This document shows positions 1-5,402 of a stretch of 9,462 nucleotides of DNA, one piece after another (positions within the stretch are counted from its first letter, which is position 1; every line of letters starts with the position of its first letter). The notes beneath the pieces were generated by a model. That model was not told the DNA's origin, did no database searches, and saw only the letters and a program-made list of their open reading frames with translations. The translations under genes and the position numbers were made by a program. This stretch comes from an uncultured Fretibacterium sp. (GTDB taxonomy: Bacteria > Synergistota > Synergistia > Synergistales > Aminobacteriaceae): the NCBI GenBank assembly GCA_905373185.1, contig CAJPSE010000056.1, forward strand, positions 1-9,462, in the 5' to 3' direction.

Positions 1-73
1 CTTGTAGCTCAGTGGATAGAGCGACGGCCTCCTAAGCCGTAGGTCGGCAGTTCGAGTCTGCCCAAGCTCGCCA
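1..73 (+). tRNA. tRNA-Arg (anticodon CCU), 5' end cut by window edge
   Basis: The cloverleaf can be traced directly. The anticodon stem is ACGGC (24-28) paired with GCCGT (36-40), and its 7-nt loop CTCCTAA carries anticodon CCT at 31-33, which reads AGG (Arg). The T-arm is GGCAG / TTCGAGT / CTGCC (46-62). The acceptor 3' strand is CAAGCTC (63-69), followed by discriminator G70 and an encoded CCA (71-73). The first four window bases CTTG pair with CAAG (63-66), so only the first three nucleotides of the gene (expected GAG) lie outside the window. The gene looks intact otherwise. It borders a stretch of mobile-element debris, in keeping with tRNA genes often being integration sites. Confidence 0.96.
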
Positions 74-82
74 TACAGGGAT

Positions 83-105
83 TGAGGGGGAAAATCATCC
101 CCTTG
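83..105 (+). terminator. weak hairpin after the tRNA, possible terminator
   Basis: AGGGG (85-89) can pair with CCCCT (99-103), with GT wobbles extending the stem and an A-rich 9-nt loop. No clear T-run follows, so this is only a possible transcript end for the tRNA. Confidence 0.25.
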
Positions 106-119
106 GAGCATGTCGCCAC

Positions 120-134
120 GAGCGACGGCCTCCT
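120..134 (+). repeat. 15-nt exact copy of tRNA-Arg positions 19-33
   Basis: GAGCGACGGCCTCCT at 120-134 is identical to 19-33 in the tRNA, which covers the 3' side of the D-arm, the anticodon 5' stem and the anticodon itself. The rest of the tRNA is not repeated. It could be one side of an old attachment-site core, a trace of a partial duplication, or coincidence. Confidence 0.6.
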
Positions 135-151
135 CCTGTGGTGTCCTTTTT

Positions 152-397
152 TCATAATTGCGATGGGAGGCCAGTCCCTGACTTGCCTAAAACAGTGTCC
201 GTCTCCCAATCTCCGATGTTAAGCCTCTGTTCGACTTCCTTGGGTCGGAGCTCGATGGAGACGGCGTCCTTGATATGCCCCCGGCCATATGGCCGCGTTT
301 TCCTCTTGTAAGGGTTGCCCCTGCGCCGCCCTTACAGGATAGACGGGCGTTTCCTCGCTTCGAAGAACAAACGCCCGGACTTCACGACCCGGTAGGC
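152..397 (-). pseudogene. IS30-family transposase remnant (internal fragment)
   Basis: Reading the minus strand from 397 to the TGA at 152-154 gives a single frame with clear IS30 character. It starts AYRVVKSGR, continues into the basic stretch PYKRKTRPYGRGHIKDAVS and then IELRPKEVEQR, and ends with the signature GDWETDTVLGK, whose Asp (GDWExDT) is the first DDE catalytic acid. An in-frame TAA at 332-334 breaks the frame, a TGA (398-400) precedes it, and the frame closes about 11 codons after the GDWE motif. The N-terminal DNA-binding part and the rest of the catalytic core, with the remaining DDE acids, are missing, so it cannot encode an active transposase. It directly follows an IS1634-type remnant, which suggests nested or sequential insertions. 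Confidence 0.8.
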
Positions 398-467
398 TCA
401 TGCCGCAGACTCCTCGGACTCCGCTTCCTCGTACATGGAAAGCGAGCGGTCCCGTTCCCCCATTGCA

Positions 468-690
468 TGTATTTCGGATGTGACAGATGAATATCAGGGG
501 CAAAAACTGTAAAAAGAGCCGAGTATCCATCACTCCAGAATCGTGAACTCGCGGGCGTTTCATGTCCAGCTGATTCTTCAGGTCGTCGAAACTGTTCTCT
601 ACAACGTCTTTAGTCCGATACACACGAAGCGCTTCCACTGGAGCCTTGCTCTTGTTCGACAGGATGCAGAAAAAGCCCGCAAAACCACAG
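468..690 (-). pseudogene. IS1634-type (IS4-like DDE) transposase C-terminal remnant
   Basis: In one minus-strand frame from about 690 to 468 the translation contains FAGFFCILSNKSK, VEALRVYRTKDVVENSFDDL and KNQLDMKRPRVH, then a hydrophobic stretch (LFLQFLPLIFICHIR). This is the conserved C-terminal part of IS1634-family transposases, in which the last catalytic Glu lies in the VVExxFDDLK helix region. Here Glu is present in VVENSFDD. The upstream two thirds of the protein are absent. After HIRNT similarity is lost in this frame; another frame gives AMGERDRSLSMYEEAESEES (about 401-463), which may be the shifted tail. The fragment begins only about 17 bp beyond the stop codon of the truncated LarA-like gene. 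It is a dead remnant. Confidence 0.78.
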
Positions 691-706
691 GAGGGGGAAG
701 GGAGGG

Positions 707-1408
707 TTATGAATTGGCGTTAAAGCGTTCATGGGTGGTCCAGAGTCCGAGGGCTGGGTTTTGGATAAAATAAATCTCCTGGCCGTCCGCAGTGTTCCAC
801 CCCTGGCGCAGAATTTTCGGGTTGTATTTTTTGATGAGTTCGTCATAGTTTGCGGGTATAAAGCCGACTGAGGCAATTTCCTCCTGAGATATTTCCCTGA
901 CGGCGTATGTAACCGTAAAACGCCCGTCCGGCGAGCCGTGGATTAAATGTGCCGCCGCCCCCATGTTGTCACGCAGATCCTGGTTTTCCGGCTTTCGGAA
1001 TTGTTCCAGCGTGCGGAGCCGTCCCCTGTAGCCGTATTTGCGGATCAGCGTGTCGCACTGCGCGTCCTTGCCGAACTTCGCGATGCCTGGGGCGAGGACG
1101 ACGAGCTCGCCGCCGTCCTCGATCGCCATGCGTGTGCGGTATATCGCTTTGTTCCCAAGCCATGTGCTCTTAAACTCAGAGGGGTCGAGCCATGCCACGC
1201 ATTTTCGAATGCCGCGCTCAACAAACTCGACGTTCTTTTCCACCGCTAATTCTATCGCTGCGGTCAGACAGTCGCGCCCCTCGCCGATGAAGAGTCCGTG
1301 CACGACGCTCTCCTCCTTCGGTACCGTGCAGACGGTCATGACAAAGAGAATTGAGCTGTCTTTCAGATAATGCTCCATCGCGTAATCGAAGCTTGGATTT
1401 ACAATCTA
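707..1408 (-). pseudogene. 5'-truncated LarA/UxuE-family gene (D-mannonate epimerase-like), C-terminal domain only
   Basis: An open minus-strand frame runs from an in-frame TAG just upstream (1409-1411) to a TAA at 707-709. The first ATG (1378) would give 223 aa, but it has no Shine-Dalgarno sequence, and the codons before it (VNPSFDYA) still read as protein, so the start has been lost. The sequence resembles the C-terminal half of the lactate racemase (DUF2088) superfamily, especially the UxuE-like group acting on D-mannonate: AWLDPSEFKSTWLGNKAIYR, then GGELVVLAPGIAKFG, HLIHGSPDGRF and a FIQNPALGLW tail. Family members are usually around 420 aa or longer, so roughly the N-terminal half, which in LarA binds the nickel pincer cofactor, is missing. 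The assignment to the superfamily is fairly firm; the D-mannonate substrate is an inference. Confidence 0.68.
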
Positions 1409-1450
1409 AACCTTCGGCTCTCCCCCGCACGATAGGTCTTTTGGGATAAT

Positions 1451-1481
1451 TATAGTGGTCCTCTAGAGGGGGACCACTATA
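1451..1481. repeat. 31-bp inverted repeat (hairpin, possible fused IS ends)
   Basis: TATAGTGGTCCTC (1451-1463) pairs with GGGGACCACTATA (1469-1481) over 13 positions (12 Watson-Crick, one GT) around the loop TAGAG. It lies immediately before the ISNCY-type remnant and after the truncated 5' end of the LarA-like gene. It could be two abutting insertion-sequence terminal repeats or a bidirectional terminator; there is no flanking T-run. Confidence 0.7.
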
Positions 1482-1483
1482 CG

Positions 1484-1744
1484 CTTAGGGGCTTTACCAG
1501 AGCTGGCCGTCTGCTTATGGGCCTCTGTCGGAGGCAGATAATCAGGCTCGGGAAGAAGTACACGGCCCAAGGCGAAATGGGCCTCATTCACGGTAACCGG
1601 GACAGGCATCTCCTGCACAGGATAGGAGAGTGGATTCGCCATGACGTACTCCGTGCCCAAGAAGAGGGGTATACTACCTCTACCGGGAAAGGGGGGCGAG
1701 AAGGCGGAGCGTGCCGCTGCGAGCAATGCGACAAAAGAAAATAA
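1484..1744 (+). pseudogene. ISNCY-type transposase N-terminal remnant
   Basis: The plus-strand frame contains RLLMGLCRRQIIRLGKKY (a helix-turn-helix region), followed by GEMGLIHGNRDR, ending near 1606. The pattern LGLSxRQxxRLxxRYxxxGxxGLxHGNRGR is characteristic of the N-terminus of ISNCY/IS1202-type transposases. Similarity stops after GNRDR, and the frame closes at a TAA (1742-1744) with no DDE core. Only about 10-15 codons of recognisable sequence precede the HTH, and the 31-bp palindrome ends two bases before this stretch. No start codon or ribosome-binding site is convincing. This is a relic of a third insertion-sequence family in the same 1.8 kb. Confidence 0.68.
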
Positions 1745-1830
1745 GTGCAAGCCTCTGAAAGTTTGCAAGCCCGACCAGATTGCGGGATTTGAAGTTTGGT
1801 TTTCGTCGTGATCGTCCGCGCCCGGTGCGG
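1607..1830. other. intergenic remnant DNA without a recognisable gene
   Basis: Downstream of the ISNCY similarity and downstream of the mgtC-like stop I see no credible gene on either strand. A plus-strand frame from ATG 1639 (about 56 codons, starting MTYSVPKKRG) has no ribosome-binding site and no family I recognise. An 8-bp direct repeat TGCAAGCC occurs at 1746-1753 and 1764-1771. I see no convincing terminator for the minus-strand operon. Confidence 0.5.
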
Positions 1831-2559
1831 TCAGTTGATCTCCTCGATGTGAGAGATGTACTCGAGCGAACGCAGAGCTTCGATGATCTCGCTGTGTTTT
1901 TTGTACTTCTTCAGCTCGGCGCTGTTGATTGTCAAGGATACGGTATAGACGCTCAGGCCCGAGTTCAGGTATGCGGGATTGGATTCTATGTCCTCAATTC
2001 GGATCCCCAGGCTCCGGACCGTCGTGACGAAGTACTGCAGGTTGCCCTTGCTCTTCAGCTCCAAATGGATCTCGAAATGGTTCGAGTTATCCTTCATATA
2101 CGTTTCGATGGGGGGAAACAGGGCCAGGCTGGAGAACAGGGCCAGGAAGGAGATCGACGCCACCGTGTAGAGCCCGGCTCCCAGCGCCATCCCGACCAGC
2201 CCGCAGCACCAGAGGGCCGCCGCCGTGGTGAGGCCCTTGATCTGGCTCCTCGAGCTGAACAGGATGGCGTTGACGCTGACCATCGCGGCGCCGACCACGG
2301 CCGCCGCCGAGATGAGGGGGAAGCTCTCCGCTGCGGCGCGGCAGAGGTATAGGTCCGTCAGCATGGCCGTCGTGGAGGCCAAGGACACGAGGATGAAGGT
2401 GCGCAGCCCCGCGGCGTGCCGCTTGCTGGAACGCTCGCAGCCGATTATCGCCGCCAGCACGACCGACAGCAAAATCCTCAGTACGACGGAACGGACGTTG
2501 AGCTCCCCCGTCCAGCCTCCCAGCATTGCCACGGCCAGATCGTCGATTTGCGTATTCAT
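1831..2559 (-). CDS. MgtC/SapB-family inner-membrane protein
   Basis: This 242-aa protein starts at ATG 2557-2559. An AGGAGG at 2571-2576 lies 11 nt upstream, inside the last codons of the antiporter gene, which ends 5 nt before. MgtC landmarks are visible: GCER (40-43, family GxER), AGLRT (50-54) and IKGLTTAAALW (107-117), within about four or five hydrophobic segments spanning residues 23-150. A soluble C-terminal part (about 160-242) fits the ACT-like domain of longer MgtC proteins. The usual DPxR...QxxSGIGFLGAG block between AGLRT and KGLTT is replaced by PLISAAAVVGAAMVSVNAI (81-99). Family members have been tied to growth in low Mg2+, membrane-potential control and F1Fo ATPase modulation. 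The direct substrate is unknown, and the altered block argues against a classical MgtC role. Tight linkage suggests co-expression with the antiporter. Confidence 0.85.
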   Translation of the reverse strand: MNTQIDDLAVAMLGGWTGELNVRSVVLRILLSVVLAAIIGCERSSKRHAAGLRTFILVSLASTTAMLTDLYLCRAAAESFPLISAAAVVGAAMVSVNAILFSSRSQIKGLTTAAALWCCGLVGMALGAGLYTVASISFLALFSSLALFPPIETYMKDNSNHFEIHLELKSKGNLQYFVTTVRSLGIRIEDIESNPAYLNSGLSVYTVSLTINSAELKKYKKHSEIIEALRSLEYISHIEEIN

Positions 2560-2564
2560 GACAC

Positions 2565-4061
2565 CTAAAACCTCCTCAAGCGCGAACGGCGGATGTTCGC
2601 ATAGCGGCGGCTCGCCTCCATCGCCGCATATTGTTTCTCCGATGCCTCCATAAAGGCATCCTCCTCCTCGGAGAGGAGGGGGTTGGGGGGCGGAAGCTCC
2701 TTCTGTATTTTCTGTATCCTCTCGATCAGCAGCTCTATGGCGGACCTCCGCCCCTCGCTCGCCGGGAGGTCCTCCTCCGGGACGATGTCCTCCAGCCGCG
2801 TGTGATAGGAGCCCGACAGATACAGCGAGAGCTTTGCGCAGCCCGGTCCGATCAGCTCGTAAAGGACGCTGGAGGCGAGGATGATCGTCTGCAGCGCCCC
2901 TCCCATCTCCCCGCCGAGCGTCCTCGCTCCGAGGGCCGCGAGGCCGATGGCGACGCCCGCCTGCGGGATCAGGGCCAGCCCGAGGTAATTCCTGACGTTT
3001 TTCGGCTTGTGCACGAGAAGGCATCCCCAGAACGCGCCGGCGTATTTCCCCAGTATACGGACGATGAAATAGACGACCCCGACGAGGAGGAGCGGCGCGC
3101 TGCCGACGACGGCCGACGTGCTGAAGAGCGCGTCCAGCTCGAATGACAGCCCCGACCTGACGAAGAACAGAAGGAGGATCGGAGGGCTGAAATAGTTCAG
3201 CTGCTTGAAAAGCTTGTCGTCCTCGGTGAGGTTGACGTAGACCGTGCCCATCGACATGCATCCCAGCAGCGGGGAAACATCGAAGAGCGTGCAGATGCCG
3301 CAGAACGAGAACAACAGGGCAATGGCAATGATCAGCCGGTTGTCGGTGGAGTGTTTTTTGAACAGCATCCACTTCATCGCGAGGCCGAAGAAGCAGCCGA
3401 GGGCCAGGACCCCTGCGTTGACGGCGATGGGAAGAAGGACGTTTCGAAGGTCGAATTGAAGATCGAAGCCCACTCCCGAGCCCGTGCCCGGACCGGAGAT
3501 TGAGGCGAGGGCGACGGAGATGGCGATGCTGTACTCGATCAGCCCGACGACGTCATCGAGCGCCACGACCTGCAAGAGCGTGTTGACGAAGTCCCCCTTT
3601 GCCCCCGTCTGCCGGATCGTCATCATGGTCGAGGCGGGCGCGGTCGCCGAGGCGAGCGCGCCCAAAACGACCGAGAAGGCGAAATTGAGGCGAAGGACGT
3701 AATAGACGACGGCGAAGATGAGGAGCGAGGTCAAGCATGCCTCCAGAATTGTTATGATGACCACCTTCAACCCATTCTTCCTCAGAATGGACATCCTGAA
3801 GAACTCGCCCGTGCCGAACGCGATGAAGGCGAGTGCGATGTCCGGCAGAAAATCCGTGCCGTCAATGATCTTTGGGGGAACGAGGTGCAGGCAGTAAGGC
3901 CCAATCAGGATCCCGGAGACGATATAGGCGGTCACGTCGGGCAGCCTCAGGCGCTTCGTCAGACGCGTCGCCATGAACCCGGAGAACAGCATGAGCGCCA
4001 CGGATATAATGACGGCGGCGGCCGAGGACGTATTCCGAAAGGCGGAGATGTAATTCGGCAA
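2565..4061 (-). CDS. CPA2-type monovalent cation/proton antiporter (Na+/H+ exchanger family)
   Basis: This 498-aa polytopic membrane protein has about 12 hydrophobic segments over residues 13-415. The family core is visible: the first helix hairpin (ATRLTKRLRLPDVTAYIVSG, then LIGP), the unwound-helix motif SATAPAST (138-145), and the ion-binding pair DD at 169-170 in VALDDVVGLI. A DD pair is typical of electrogenic antiporters such as NapA/NhaA, whereas KefC-type proteins have QD. R302 in FFVRSGLSF lies near where NapA has a conserved Lys. A hydrophilic tail of about 85 aa (414-498, ending RRSRLRRF) contains no TrkA-N domain. The start is TTG at 4061, with GGAGGGG at 4067-4073 (5-nt spacing). 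No better upstream start is seen. It is the first gene of an operon with the mgtC-like gene. The likely role is Na+(K+)/H+ exchange for pH or ion homeostasis. Confidence 0.9.
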   Translation of the reverse strand: MPNYISAFRNTSSAAAVIISVALMLFSGFMATRLTKRLRLPDVTAYIVSGILIGPYCLHLVPPKIIDGTDFLPDIALAFIAFGTGEFFRMSILRKNGLKVVIITILEACLTSLLIFAVVYYVLRLNFAFSVVLGALASATAPASTMMTIRQTGAKGDFVNTLLQVVALDDVVGLIEYSIAISVALASISGPGTGSGVGFDLQFDLRNVLLPIAVNAGVLALGCFFGLAMKWMLFKKHSTDNRLIIAIALLFSFCGICTLFDVSPLLGCMSMGTVYVNLTEDDKLFKQLNYFSPPILLLFFVRSGLSFELDALFSTSAVVGSAPLLLVGVVYFIVRILGKYAGAFWGCLLVHKPKNVRNYLGLALIPQAGVAIGLAALGARTLGGEMGGALQTIILASSVLYELIGPGCAKLSLYLSGSYHTRLEDIVPEEDLPASEGRRSAIELLIERIQKIQKELPPPNPLLSEEEDAFMEASEKQYAAMEASRRYANIRRSRLRRF

Positions 4062-4110
4062 CTTTGCCCCTCCATTCTGGATGCCCGAACCAACGGCTCA
4101 CAGCGGTAAC

Positions 4111-4130
4111 ATTCTATAATTATAATATAA
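4111..4130. promoter_or_regulatory. AT-rich divergent promoter region
   Basis: Perfect TATAAT hexamers occur on the plus strand (4115-4120 and 4121-4126) and on the minus strand (4124-4119), in an AT-rich island within GC-rich DNA between divergent genes. No good -35 match lies 16-18 bp upstream on either strand, so the exact promoters are unresolved. The minus transcript would have a leader of about 50 nt; the plus transcript about 195 nt. Confidence 0.55.
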
Positions 4131-4209
4131 CGAATGGCGGCGGGGCCGGACGGAGCGCGCGTTGCGCCCTGTGCCGAAGCCGGGAAGCGGCCGGGAACTG
4201 TCCAAAGAG

Positions 4210-4223
4210 GCGTCGTTCGACGC
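4210..4223. promoter_or_regulatory. palindrome in the aldolase leader, possible operator
   Basis: GCGTCG (4210-4215) and CGACGC (4218-4223) form a perfect inverted repeat separated by TT, within the leader between the AT-rich promoter island and the aldolase start. A 2-nt spacer is too short for an RNA hairpin loop, so a repressor site is more likely if it has any function. GC-rich DNA makes chance palindromes common. Confidence 0.3.
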
Positions 4224-4268
4224 GTCCCCGCGCCGTTTCTGGAGCGTGGCCGAGAATGTCCTTTGCCG

Positions 4269-4293
4269 GTCGTCGGGACGGGCGTCCCGCGAC
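4269..4293 (+). promoter_or_regulatory. leader hairpin upstream of the aldolase gene
   Basis: GGGAC (4275-4279) pairs with GTCCC (4284-4288) around GGGC, and GTCG (4269-4272) with CGAC (4290-4293), making a two-part stem that ends about 20 nt before the ribosome-binding site. It may stabilise or regulate the leader; nothing identifies it as a known riboswitch. Confidence 0.3.
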
Positions 4294-4328
4294 GTATGGA
4301 ACGCGGCTTTTTGAGAGGAGCGAACGTG

Positions 4329-4973
4329 ATGCTGCTGCAAGAGGAGCGAGAGAGCGTCGTCGATTACTGCCGCAGGCTCGTGACGCATCATCTGACCCGA
4401 GGGACGGGCGGAAACGTCAGCGTCTGCAGTCGGGAGCGAGGATTGATGGCGATCAGCCCCAGTGGAATGGATTACTTCCGGACCGAGCCGGAGGATGTCG
4501 TGGTGCTCGACCTCGAGGGCAGGGTCGTGGAGGGGAGGCGCGTCCCGTCGAGCGAGGTCGATATGCACCGCGTCCTCTACGCCGGACGTGAGGACGTGGG
4601 GGCGGTGGTGCACACGCATTCGACCTGTGCGACGACCCTGGCCTGCCTGCACGAGGGCCTTCCCCCCGTGCACTACCTGATAGGCTTCGCCGGATGCGAC
4701 GTCCGCTGCACCGAATATGCCCCGTTCGGCTCGCCGGAGCTGGCTCGGCTGGCCTTCGAGGGGATGAGGGACCGCTACGCCGTGCTGTTGGGCAACCACG
4801 GCCTGCTGGCGGCGGGACCCAATGTCCGCTACGCCTTCAATGCGGCCGAGGAGATCGAGTTCGTCTGCGAGCTCTACTGCCGGGCCCGCAGCATGGGCAA
4901 GCCGGTCCTGCTGTCGGAGGCGGATATGGAGGTCGTCCTGGAGAAGTTCAAGAGCTACGGACAAAGGGACTGA
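4329..4973 (+). CDS. fucA: class II aldolase, L-fuculose-phosphate aldolase type
   Basis: The 214-aa product matches the length of E. coli FucA (215 aa). It has the zinc aldolase layout: GTGGNVSV (25-32), SPSGMDYF (43-50), the catalytic Glu in PSSEVDMH (E76), metal-ligand histidines in VVHTHS (H95, H97) and GNHGLL (H157), the tyrosine in HYLIGFAG (Y116, equivalent to FucA Tyr113), and a FucA-like C-terminal tail (EADMEVVLEKFKSYG). FucA cleaves L-fuculose-1-phosphate to dihydroxyacetone phosphate and L-lactaldehyde; relatives act on other sugar phosphates or on methylthioribulose phosphate. The open frame extends to 4134, but ATG 4329 is preferred: GAGAGGAG (4313-4320) lies 8 nt upstream and the family alignment starts here (GTG 4326 is an alternative). 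No other fucose-pathway genes lie nearby, so the substrate is uncertain. Confidence 0.86.
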   Translation: MLLQEERESVVDYCRRLVTHHLTRGTGGNVSVCSRERGLMAISPSGMDYFRTEPEDVVVLDLEGRVVEGRRVPSSEVDMHRVLYAGREDVGAVVHTHSTCATTLACLHEGLPPVHYLIGFAGCDVRCTEYAPFGSPELARLAFEGMRDRYAVLLGNHGLLAAGPNVRYAFNAAEEIEFVCELYCRARSMGKPVLLSEADMEVVLEKFKSYGQRD

Positions 4974-5019
4974 CGGGCCGAAAAAATGGGCCGGGGTTTG
5001 GAGTGCCGACTGCCCTTGC

Positions 5020-5145
5020 CCCGTGTTGAGTGGTCGTTGCATAAACTGCAGCAACCACCCTTTCGGAAAGCTCACCCTCGTTGAAAGTATTGTTCATGTG
5101 TTTGCCGATGGCGGATTTATCGACACCGAACAGCTCCGCATATAA
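5020..5145 (-). pseudogene. RhuM-family (virulence protein RhuM-like) fragment
   Basis: The minus strand from 5145 reads LYAELFGVDKSAIGKHMNN followed by TFNEGELSERVVAAVYATTT and QHGA. This closely follows the N-terminal DNA-binding signature of RhuM-like proteins (MAELFGxxxxxIxxHxxNIFxEGEL, then a TTxxDGK-type strand). Those proteins are small accessory proteins found on genomic islands and beside restriction-modification systems. Only about 42 codons are recognisable. Flanking codons in the same frame are open but unlike the family, there is no start codon with an SD, and the expected next motif (YNLDAIISVGYRV) is absent. It is a remnant left by an earlier horizontal insertion between fucA and uvrC. 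Confidence 0.65.
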
Positions 5146-5240
5146 CGCCTCGAAGTGCCGTCCTGCAGGTGATGGCTTGTGGTCTGACGACCTAAGCTCG
5201 ACGCTATTTTTTGTAAACGGTTCCTGCCATGTGCTCTTTT

Positions 5241-5299
5241 TTTACCCGCGGTTTGGGGCGCATCCCCTCCAGGTGACGGCGGACGGGATGCGCGGTAAA
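5241..5299. repeat. interrupted inverted repeat upstream of uvrC
   Basis: GCGCATCCC (5258-5266) and GGGATGCGC (5285-5293) are perfect 9-bp inverted arms with an 18-nt gap. Outside them TTTACC (5241-5246) is complementary to GGTAAA (5294-5299), so a larger bulged stem is possible. A weak sigma70-like pair (GTGACG at 5273-5278 and TAAACT at 5296-5301, 17-bp spacing) sits in the right half, so the repeat could overlap a uvrC promoter. Confidence 0.5.
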
Positions 5300-5371
5300 C
5301 TGTAGGCATGTGGCGCGTCGCACGTCCCGTGGGATTCGGGACCCGGAGGATCGAAACGTTCCATGCCGTGA

Positions 5372-5399
5372 GCCCCCGCTCTTCGGGCGGGGGGCCTTT
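5372..5399 (+). promoter_or_regulatory. GC-rich hairpin abutting the uvrC start (attenuator-like)
   Basis: CCCCCGC (5373-5379) pairs with GCGGGGG (5387-5393) around TCTTCGG, followed by CCTTT. The shape is that of a Rho-independent terminator with a weak T-tract. It ends just before the uvrC ATG, and the only purine-rich stretch usable as a Shine-Dalgarno sequence (GGGGGG, 5389-5394) is buried in the stem. It could therefore terminate upstream transcription or limit uvrC translation. Confidence 0.5.
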
Positions 5400-5402
5400 G
5401 CC

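Noticed and set aside
9..209. Minus-strand 66-codon frame ending LELPTYGLGGRRSIH
   Set aside because: This is the well-known spurious translation of a tRNA gene read on the opposite strand.
1463..1768. Minus-strand 101-codon frame opposite the ISNCY remnant
   Set aside because: No family resemblance or SD; the plus strand carries the transposase signature GLIHGNRDR.
2560..3372. N-terminal extension of the MgtC-like frame to 513 codons
   Set aside because: The upstream part is an out-of-frame reading of the antiporter gene; the MgtC homology and SD support the start at 2559.
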